Shown in pieces: positions 1 through 4,920 of a DNA stretch of 5,201 nucleotides (position 1 is its first letter; the number at the start of each line of letters is the position of its first letter). The notes beneath the pieces are model-generated. The model made no database searches. It saw only the letters and a program-made list of their open reading frames with translations, and had not been told where the DNA came from. Source of the DNA: Lachnospiraceae bacterium (GTDB taxonomy: Bacteria > Bacillota_A > Clostridia > Lachnospirales > Lachnospiraceae); NCBI GenBank assembly GCA_016281675.1, contig JAEEJD010000146.1:1-5201 (forward strand), given 5' to 3'. The position numbers were made by a program, and so were the translations under genes.

Positions 1-1
1 C

Positions 2-430
2 GCCCTTTTGATCGCGTTTCTCGACTTCCTGCCGTTCTTCGGCACCGGTGCCGTCATGTGGCCGTGGGCTCTGTATGCCGTGATCGGAAAAAACTACAAG
101 TTTGCGGTCGGAATGATGATAGTATGGGGACTTTCTCAGCTTGTAAGACAGCTGATCCAGCCGAAATTCGTGGGAGATTCGATAGGTATGCCTGCGATCC
201 CGACACTTATACTTCTGTATGTGGGATTCCGCATCGGAGGGGCATTCGGCCTGATCGTTGCGGTACCTATAGGTATGATCGTATACAACCTCTATAAGGC
301 CGGACTGTTCTCGAACTTCATCTACAGTACGAGAATGCTGCTGAGGGATTTTCGCAGGATGCGCATATTCACCCCGGAAGAGCTGCAGGGTGAAGGGATA
401 GAAGAAACACAGACCGGAGCTCGCAAATGA
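2..430 (+). CDS. AI-2E family transporter, YtvI-like, C-terminal part (5' end outside window)
   Basis: The frame is open from the first base, so the gene starts upstream and only about 142 C-terminal residues are visible. A TTG at position 8 is internal, not a start. The segment LDFLPFFGTG followed by a WPWALY stretch, then VRQLIQPKFVGDSIGMP and PTLILLYVGFRIGGAFGL, matches the conserved C-terminal half of the AI-2E/PerM family, including the sporulation membrane protein YtvI. Three or so hydrophobic membrane spans are visible, followed by a basic, polar cytoplasmic tail rich in R, E and Q. Family members are multi-spanning membrane proteins, and some are linked to export of small molecules or to Na+/H+ exchange. 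The substrate cannot be told from this sequence. The stop overlaps the next start as ATGA, so the two genes are probably co-transcribed and translationally coupled. Confidence 0.85.
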   Translation, partial: ALLIAFLDFLPFFGTGAVMWPWALYAVIGKNYKFAVGMMIVWGLSQLVRQLIQPKFVGDSIGMPAIPTLILLYVGFRIGGAFGLIVAVPIGMIVYNLYKAGLFSNFIYSTRMLLRDFRRMRIFTPEELQGEGIEETQTGARK

Positions 431-1593
431 CGGAACTTCTTGCAAGATTATTCATAAAGGACCGAAACAATACGACGGATATGCACGTAAGGCATGCGTA
501 TGGTGTGCTTTGCGGCGCGTTCGGCGTTTTTTTAAATATCATCCTTTTCGGTGTTAAGTTTACCGCCGGCATGATCTCGGGATCGGTAGCGATAACGGCC
601 GATGCGTTCAACAACTTAAGCGACGCGGGTTCATCCGTAGTGACGATGGTGGGATTTCGTATGGCGGGCCAGAAGCCCGATCCGGAGCATCCGTTCGGAC
701 ACGGGAGGATCGAGTATGTCACCGGTCTTGTTGTGTCAATGATCATCATCCTGATGGGTTTCGAACTGTTGAAGTCGTCTTACGATAAGATCCGGCACCC
801 GGAACTTCCGCAGCTGACTCCGCTTGTTGCGGGAATACTGATATTCTCGATAATAGTCAAACTGTACATGTATTATTACAACACGAAGACGGGGGAGAAA
901 ATCGCATCTGCCGCAATGCGTGCCACTGCGCTCGATTCGTTTACCGATTCGATAGCTACGCTCGTTGTCCTTGCATGTGCGCTCATAGGGTACTACTTCG
1001 GAGTGGGGATAGACGGATGGTGCGGCCTGGCGGTTTCGGCATTTGTTCTGTATGCCGGTATTTCTTCGGCAAAGGATACGATAGATCCGCTTCTCGGGAG
1101 CAAACCGACTCCGGAATACGTTGAGACGATCGAAAAATTCGTTACGTCATATGACGATGTCATAGGGATCCATGATCTTGTGGTGCATGATTACGGCCCC
1201 GGAAGAGTGATGATCTCTCTTCATGCCGAGGTTCCGGCCGACCGTAACATCGTTGACGTTCACGACACGATAGATAACATTGAGCACAGGATCAACGAGA
1301 CTCTCGGATGCCAGTGTGTCATACATATGGATCCGGTCGTTGTGGGAGATCCCGCGATAGACAGGATGAGGCGACTGTGCCTGCTGATCGCAAAAAGCGT
1401 GGACGAGAGATTCACTATACATGATTTTCGGATGGTCAAGGGACCTTCACATACGAATCTGATATTTGACGTTGTAGCACCTTTTGACTGCAAACTGTCC
1501 GAGGAGGAGATCAGAAACACGATCTGCGCAAAGGTATCAAGCCTTCCCGGAAACCATTTTGCGGTCATCGATGTGGATCGGCCTTTTGTCTGA
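427..1593 (+). CDS. Cation diffusion facilitator (CDF) family metal exporter, MntE-like
   Basis: This 388-residue protein is complete. Its start ATG lies inside the upstream stop (ATGA), with GGAG seven bases before it. It has about six membrane spans in residues 25-215. The CDF signature is present as ADAFNNLSDAGSS (residues 58-70) and HPFGHGRIE (88-96). The predicted transport-site residues are Asn62 and Asp66 in TM2 and Asp170 and Asp174 in TM5, an N-D/D-D set rather than the H-D/H-D of typical zinc exporters. From what I know of the family, N-D/D-D is the arrangement of streptococcal MntE, a manganese exporter, so Mn2+ efflux is the favoured guess. A ferredoxin-like cytoplasmic domain follows (about 229-304, with H249, H266, H279 and HMDP at 300-303). 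A further domain of about 75 residues ends the protein (about 312-388). The family call is firm; the metal is inferred. Confidence 0.93.
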   Translation: MTELLARLFIKDRNNTTDMHVRHAYGVLCGAFGVFLNIILFGVKFTAGMISGSVAITADAFNNLSDAGSSVVTMVGFRMAGQKPDPEHPFGHGRIEYVTGLVVSMIIILMGFELLKSSYDKIRHPELPQLTPLVAGILIFSIIVKLYMYYYNTKTGEKIASAAMRATALDSFTDSIATLVVLACALIGYYFGVGIDGWCGLAVSAFVLYAGISSAKDTIDPLLGSKPTPEYVETIEKFVTSYDDVIGIHDLVVHDYGPGRVMISLHAEVPADRNIVDVHDTIDNIEHRINETLGCQCVIHMDPVVVGDPAIDRMRRLCLLIAKSVDERFTIHDFRMVKGPSHTNLIFDVVAPFDCKLSEEEIRNTICAKVSSLPGNHFAVIDVDRPFV

Positions 1594-1620
1594 AACCGAT
1601 CCGTCCCCGGACATCCTTGA

Positions 1621-1626
1621 AAGGAG
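1621..1626 (+). promoter_or_regulatory. Ribosome binding site of the malQ remnant
   Basis: AAGGAG lies six bases before ATG 1633. It shows that the MRESGIL codons are the original malQ start and not a chance reading frame. No terminator is visible between the CDF stop at 1593 and this site, so malQ was probably read through from the CDF transcript. Confidence 0.75.
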
Positions 1627-1632
1627 ATATTT

Positions 1633-2399
1633 ATGAGAGAAAGCGGGATTCTGGCTCGAGGATTACGCACTTTACATGGCTGTCAAGAATTCTTTCGGGG
1701 GCGTGAGTTTTATTGAGTGGGATGAGCCCATAAGAAAAAGAGATAAAAAAACACTCGATACATATCGGGTGAAATTTTCAAAGGAGACAGAGTTCTATAA
1801 GTTCCTTCAATACAAGTTTATCACGCAGTGGAAGGCACTTAAGAAATATGCCAATAAGTCCGGAATTAAAATAATAGGTGATATCCCAATCTATGTCGCT
1901 TTTGACAGCGCCGATACATGGGCCGATCCCAAGCTCTTTTGCTTTGATGAAAAAGGTTATCCGACTGCGGTAGCCGGATGTCCTCCTGACGGGTTTTCAC
2001 CCACCGGGCAGCTTTGGGGTAACCCGCTTTATGACTGGGAATACCATAAGAAGACAGGGTATTAATGGTGGCTTAGGCGTATAAAGCACTGCTTTGAACT
2101 GTATGACGTTGTAAGAGTCGATCACTTCAGAGGATTCGACGCATATTACGCCATTCCGTACGGAGATAAGACCGCGGAGTTCGGCAAATGGATGAAAGGT
2201 CCGGGATACGAGCTGTTCGGTACGATCAAAAGGGAGCTCGGAGATGTTGATGTTATTGCCGAGGATCAACATGCCGTCGACTCTCGGCGGAAACTGGGTC
2301 TGGAGGATGAAGTCGGGCGCATTCACGAAAAAACTGGCTAAGGATATACGCGAGATCACAAAACTATATGCAAGATTACCGGAAAAAGGACGGAAATGA
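1633..2399 (+). pseudogene. malQ: Degenerate 4-alpha-glucanotransferase (malQ), two internal deletions plus a nonsense codon
   Basis: An AAGGAG at 1621-1626 precedes ATG 1633, which encodes MRESGIL, a typical MalQ N-terminus. The homology then jumps frame to KAGFWLEDYALYMAVK (from 1640) and runs through GDIPIYVAFDSADTW, AGCPPDGFSPTGQLWGNPLYDW and RVDHFRGFDAYYAIPYG to IAED (2255-2266). It is broken by TAA at 2063-2065, just before the conserved WW. It then jumps to a third frame, RINMPSTLGGNWVWR onward (from 2262), which is the normal MalQ C-terminus, and stops at TGA 2397-2399. Compared with a usual length of about 500 residues, roughly 140 codons after the start and roughly 115-120 codons between IAED and RIN are missing. 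The region expected to hold the third catalytic Asp (THDND) is gone, while the nucleophile Asp in RVDHFRG and the Glu of AED remain. The intact enzyme transfers glucan segments in maltodextrin and glycogen metabolism; no functional enzyme can come from this copy. Confidence 0.93.
2385..2390 (+). promoter_or_regulatory. Ribosome binding site of argC, lying inside the malQ tail
   Basis: AAAGGA lies ten bases before ATG 2401 and within the last codons of the malQ remnant. It decides the argC start. It also gives a reason for the 3' end of the dead malQ to be kept, since losing it would remove the argC translation signal. Confidence 0.55.
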
Positions 2400-2400
2400 T

Positions 2401-3351
2401 ATGGGAAAAGCAAAAGTATTCATTGACGGAAGTGAGGGCACTACCGGCCTTCGTATAAATGAGAGGTTCGCCAAAAGGGAAGACATTGAGATACTTAAGA
2501 TAGATCCCGAACTTCGCAAGGATGCCGATGAGCGCAAAAAGCTCATCAATGCTTCCGATTACACTTTCCTGTGCCTGCCGGATGTTGCCGCAAAGGAAGC
2601 GGTTACACTGTGTGATAATCCGGATACGGTCATAATAGACGCATCGACGGCTCACAGGGTCAATCCCGACTGGGCTTACGGACTTCCCGAGCTGTCAAAG
2701 GAGCATTTCGAGAAAGTGAGAACTTCAAAGCGTATTGCGGTTCCCGGCTGTTATGCGTCGGGTTTTGTGATGATCGCGTATCCTCTTGTTGCAGAGGGAA
2801 TCCTTCCGAATGATTATCCGTTCACCGTTCCCGCGGTGTCCGGTTATTCTGGTGCCGGCAAGAAGGCGATCGCCCTCTATGAGGCCGATGACAAGGCAAA
2901 GGATCTGTTTGCACCCCGGGAATATGCGCTTTTACAGATGCATAAGCATCTTCCCGAGATGAAGGTCATTACCGGACTTACTAAAGAGCCGATATTCATG
3001 CCTTATGTCGATGATTACTACTGCGGGATGATCGTGAATGTTCCTGTCCACAAGGATCTGATGAAAAAGAAAATGACTCCGGAGGCACTTCGGGACATGT
3101 TTGCCGCATATTATGAGGGTCAGACGTTCATACGCGTGCTTCCGTACGGTGCCGAAAACGAGACAGGCGGCTTCATATCAGCCAACTGCATGGCCGGTCT
3201 TGATTATGCGAACATACTTGTTACGGGGAACGAAGACAGGATAATGGTAATGTCGATCTTCGACAACCTCGGAAAAGGGGCGAGCGGTGCGGCGATCGAG
3301 TGCATGAACATATCTATGGGGATAGAGAGCGCAACGGGACTAGCGGTGTAA
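2401..3351 (+). CDS. argC: N-acetyl-gamma-glutamyl-phosphate reductase, type 2
   Basis: The protein of 316 residues catalyses the NADPH-dependent reduction of N-acetylglutamyl-5-phosphate to the semialdehyde, the third step of arginine and ornithine biosynthesis in the cytoplasm. The N-terminus has the nucleotide-binding start KVFIDGSEGTTGLRI (residues 5-19) of the short type-2 ArgC group. FLCLPD (56-61) and IDASTAHR (79-86) follow, then VPGCYASGF with the catalytic Cys117. The length fits type 2 (about 310-320) rather than the longer type 1. ATG 2401 is preferred over the in-frame ATG at 2368, because the extra 11 residues are unlike the family and are simply the end of malQ read in another frame. 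AAAGGA at 2385-2390 also fits ATG 2401. No other arg gene is in the window. The gene begins one base after the malQ stop and ends by overlapping the convergent CYTH gene. Confidence 0.95.
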   Translation: MGKAKVFIDGSEGTTGLRINERFAKREDIEILKIDPELRKDADERKKLINASDYTFLCLPDVAAKEAVTLCDNPDTVIIDASTAHRVNPDWAYGLPELSKEHFEKVRTSKRIAVPGCYASGFVMIAYPLVAEGILPNDYPFTVPAVSGYSGAGKKAIALYEADDKAKDLFAPREYALLQMHKHLPEMKVITGLTKEPIFMPYVDDYYCGMIVNVPVHKDLMKKKMTPEALRDMFAAYYEGQTFIRVLPYGAENETGGFISANCMAGLDYANILVTGNEDRIMVMSIFDNLGKGASGAAIECMNISMGIESATGLAV

Positions 3352-3801
3352 GGCAAGATAGGCGTTGCGATATTCTTTGCGGTCGGTCACATCTTCGTCA
3401 AACCACTCCGGCACCGTAAACGCATTAGCCTCATCCACTGACGGAAATTCCACTTCAGCTATAATAAGAGGTTTAAAGGGCTCGTCAAATATGTCGAGCT
3501 CTATTGTATATTTGCCGTACGGTATCAGGAAGCGCTTTTTGCGGATAACGTTCCCGTCGGCTTTTGTCGAAAGCGTTTCATAAGCCTGCTTTGTGAGCGG
3601 GAGATTGTACTCCTCGTGTGAAAGCGATGAATTGGCTCCGCCGGTGCCTTTGTAGGTCATATAGTACCTCTCGTCCTCACGGCGTACACGGATAGTGGGC
3701 TCCGTAGTAAGATATGCCTGCTCTATCATATGATGATCATATGAATCGAGACTATCGGGCAGGCTCTTTATCGTAAATTTTCTCTCAATTTCCATTCCCA
3801 T
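3340..3801 (-). CDS. CYTH domain-containing protein (triphosphate tunnel metalloenzyme superfamily)
   Basis: The 153-residue protein is a single CYTH domain. It opens with the hallmark ExExK motif MEIERKF (E4, E6, K8). The charged tunnel-lining pattern follows: R38 and R40 in TIRVRRE, K51 in YKGTG, E63-E64, then R87-KKR, E101 and D103 in IELDIFD, and E116 and E118 in AEVEF. Family members bind triphosphate-containing substrates with divalent metal. Stand-alone bacterial members are often inorganic triphosphatases, while others are adenylate cyclases or thiamine triphosphatases, so the reaction here is not settled. It starts at 3801 or at the second Met at 3795; the ExExK motif fits either, and neither has a good Shine-Dalgarno. 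Its last 12 bases overlap the end of argC, and it is divergent from the small membrane protein gene. Confidence 0.9.
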   Translation of the reverse strand: MGMEIERKFTIKSLPDSLDSYDHHMIEQAYLTTEPTIRVRREDERYYMTYKGTGGANSSLSHEEYNLPLTKQAYETLSTKADGNVIRKKRFLIPYGKYTIELDIFDEPFKPLIIAEVEFPSVDEANAFTVPEWFDEDVTDRKEYRNAYLALHR

Positions 3802-3807
3802 GTTCTT

Positions 3808-3816
3808 AATATACCA
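3808..3816 (-). promoter_or_regulatory. Possible extended -10 promoter for the CYTH gene
   Basis: On the minus strand TGGTATATT matches the extended -10 pattern TGnTATAAT with one mismatch in the hexamer. It ends six bases before the ATG at 3801. No matching -35 is seen at the usual distance, which is tolerated in extended -10 promoters. If used, transcription would start at or next to the start codon. Confidence 0.3.
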
Positions 3817-3845
3817 TAAAAATGAATGCCGTACGATTTAATCTT

Positions 3846-3876
3846 CTTTTAATGAACCTTAAAAGACCGCTTAAGG
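3846..3876. repeat. Two overlapping perfect inverted repeats in the divergent intergenic region
   Basis: CTTTTAA (3846-3852) and TTAAAAG (3859-3865) form a 7-bp dyad with a 6-base spacer. CCTTAA (3857-3862) and TTAAGG (3871-3876) form a 6-bp dyad with an 8-base spacer, sharing the middle element. The result is three related TTAA-centred half-sites in 31 bases between the divergent CYTH and small membrane protein genes. It is not followed by a T-tract, so a regulator binding site is more likely than a terminator. No known operator is recognised. Confidence 0.45.
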
Positions 3877-3900
3877 ATCGGGGCGTATATTATGTACCGT

Positions 3901-3908
3901 AAGGAGGA
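3901..3908 (+). promoter_or_regulatory. Strong ribosome binding site of the small membrane protein gene
   Basis: AAGGAGGA ends seven bases before ATG 3916. It excludes the earlier in-frame ATG at 3892, which would place this sequence inside the coding region and add a charged MYRKEELK segment. Confidence 0.8.
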
Positions 3909-3915
3909 ACTGAAA

Positions 3916-4128
3916 ATGCTGACATTCATAACTCTTATAGTTTTATTTGCGGTATTCGGAAGATTGCTTTTGTTCGGTCTTAAGCTCGGCTGGGGAATAA
4001 TGAAGCTTGTCGGATACGTGGTATTTCTTCCCTGTATAGTTCTGATGATGATCGTAGGAGGCCTCTCGTTTGTGGCACTTCCGATACTCCTCGTTGTCGG
4101 GATCGTAAGCTTGGCGGTAAGAGCATAA
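3916..4128 (+). CDS. Small hydrophobic membrane protein, function unknown
   Basis: The 70-residue protein is almost wholly hydrophobic. Three spans can be drawn, roughly residues 3-22, 30-48 and 50-68. They are separated only by short turns holding K23, W26 and K30 in the first and Gly-Gly (48-49) in the second. R16 and K23 punctuate the first part, Pro39 and Pro56 sit within spans two and three, and the C-terminus ends in VRA. There is no cleavable signal peptide, cysteine pair or recognisable catalytic motif. The very strong AAGGAGGA site supports real translation. I do not recognise the family by name, although short proteins of this general composition are familiar in Clostridia. It lies divergent from CYTH and 49 bases upstream of the DJ-1 gene, which may share its transcript. 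A role as a toxin, stress peptide or regulator of another membrane protein cannot be told apart here. Confidence 0.75.
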   Translation: MLTFITLIVLFAVFGRLLLFGLKLGWGIMKLVGYVVFLPCIVLMMIVGGLSFVALPILLVVGIVSLAVRA

Positions 4129-4140
4129 TTATGATAGAAT
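4111..4140 (+). promoter_or_regulatory. Possible sigma-A-type promoter for the DJ-1 family gene
   Basis: TTGGCG (4111-4116) and TAGAAT (4135-4140) are separated by 18 bases. The -10 is preceded by TGA, giving the extended form TGATAGAAT. The -35 matches the consensus at four of six positions and the -10 at five. The -35 falls within the last codons of the small membrane protein gene, so the DJ-1 gene may have its own promoter besides read-through. Confidence 0.4.
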
Positions 4141-4177
4141 AAATCCGTCGCACAAATGCTTTTACGGAGGAAAAATC

Positions 4178-4723
4178 ATGGTATATGTTTTTCTGGCTGA
4201 CGGATTTGAGGAAATAGAAGCGCTTACACCGGTTGATCTGTTAAGGCGCGCCGGGGTGGATGCCCGGACGGTATCGATCTATCCCGGAAGAAGCGATGTT
4301 ACGGGTGCCCGTAAGATCACCGTTCGCGCCGATATGACGATAGATGAGGCAAAGCCTCAAAAAGAAGATATTATCGTGCTTCCCGGGGGAATGCCCGGTA
4401 CAGTTAATCTTCTTGAATGCGATGATCTCATGAAGACTGTTGACGATCATAACGCCGAAGGCGGCAGGATCGCGGCCATATGTGCCGCACCGGCAAGGAT
4501 TCTCGGCTCCAAAAGACTTCTACGGGGTAAAAAGGCCACATGCTATCCGGGAATGGAGGATCTTCTCGAAGGAGCGACGGCTGTTACCGACAGTGTTGTC
4601 ACGGACGGGAACATAACGACTTCAAGAGGACTCGGAACCGCTGTGGACTTTGCCTGTGAGCTTATCGCGATCGTATGCGGTAAGGAGCGCGCTGACGAGA
4701 TACGCGCATCGGTAGTCGCGTAA
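4178..4723 (+). CDS. DJ-1/PfpI family protein (YajL/ThiJ-like)
   Basis: The 181-residue protein matches the DJ-1 fold along its full length. It has an N-terminal FLADGFEEIEALTPVDLLRRAG (residues 5-26), with Glu14 in the place of DJ-1 Glu18. VLPGGMPG follows (67-74), then the nucleophile elbow AAICAAPA with Cys102, the counterpart of DJ-1 Cys106. Late motifs are TSRG and GTAVDFA. The position of DJ-1 His126 is occupied by Tyr123 (CYPG). Relatives are described as oxidative-stress-responsive chaperones or glyoxalase/deglycase-type enzymes, and older annotations link them to thiazole monophosphate biosynthesis, which is weakly supported. The exact activity here is open. GGAGG at 4166-4170 lies seven bases before the ATG. 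A short promoter-like region precedes the gene and an intrinsic terminator follows about 80 bases after its stop. Confidence 0.93.
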   Translation: MVYVFLADGFEEIEALTPVDLLRRAGVDARTVSIYPGRSDVTGARKITVRADMTIDEAKPQKEDIIVLPGGMPGTVNLLECDDLMKTVDDHNAEGGRIAAICAAPARILGSKRLLRGKKATCYPGMEDLLEGATAVTDSVVTDGNITTSRGLGTAVDFACELIAIVCGKERADEIRASVVA

Positions 4724-4800
4724 TAAGGCTTAAAATATTCTTGTAGATTATTACAGAAATTTTATCAGTCTGTTTGGTGAATTTTCAGATATTGCTTATC

Positions 4801-4844
4801 GAATTCTTGTATGATATCATCCGTCGTACAAGAATTCTTTTTTT
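4801..4844 (+). terminator. Intrinsic terminator downstream of the DJ-1 family gene
   Basis: GAATTCTTGTA (4801-4811) and TACAAGAATTC (4827-4837) form a perfect 11-bp stem with a 15-base loop, followed directly by seven T residues (4838-4844). The loop region includes the palindrome ATGATATCAT (4811-4820), which could extend or compete with the stem. There is no T-tract on the other side, so it works in the plus direction only. It ends the transcript of the DJ-1 gene and isolates the FHA gene. Confidence 0.85.
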
Positions 4845-4920
4845 GATTCTGTTCTCGCATCTTGCGTTGGACGCATCGCAAAGATCCCGGAATATTAACT
4901 GAACAACGGTTGGAGATGCC

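Noticed and set aside
1600..1615. GTCCCCGGAC as a terminator between the CDF gene and malQ
   Set aside because: The stem is very short with almost no loop and there is no T-tract.
1260..1670. Minus-strand open frame of 136 codons opposite the CDF gene
   Set aside because: It lies against clearly coding CDF sequence and has no recognisable domain.
1676..2065. A 129-residue intact gene starting at ATG 1676
   Set aside because: It is only the central block of the malQ remnant; homology extends upstream of this Met (WLEDYALY) and past the TAA (WWLRRI...).
2368..2400. Longer argC start at ATG 2368, adding MQDYRKKDGND
   Set aside because: The added residues are the malQ tail read out of frame, do not match ArgC, and ATG 2401 has AAAGGA ten bases upstream.
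1997..2413. Minus-strand open frame of 138 codons opposite the malQ remnant and argC start
   Set aside because: No family resemblance, and the opposite strand is fully explained by MalQ homology.
3892..3915. Longer start for the small membrane protein at ATG 3892
   Set aside because: The strong AAGGAGGA at 3901-3908 would lie inside the coding region and points to ATG 3916.
4863..4875. Hairpin TGCGT-TGG-ACGCA before the FHA gene as a riboswitch or second terminator
   Set aside because: It is a single 5-bp stem with no T-tract and no recognised riboswitch pattern around it.
4867..4898. Promoter for the FHA gene from TTGGAC and AATATT/TATTAA
   Set aside because: The matches are weak (about half of the consensus) and the spacing is poor, so I cannot support it.
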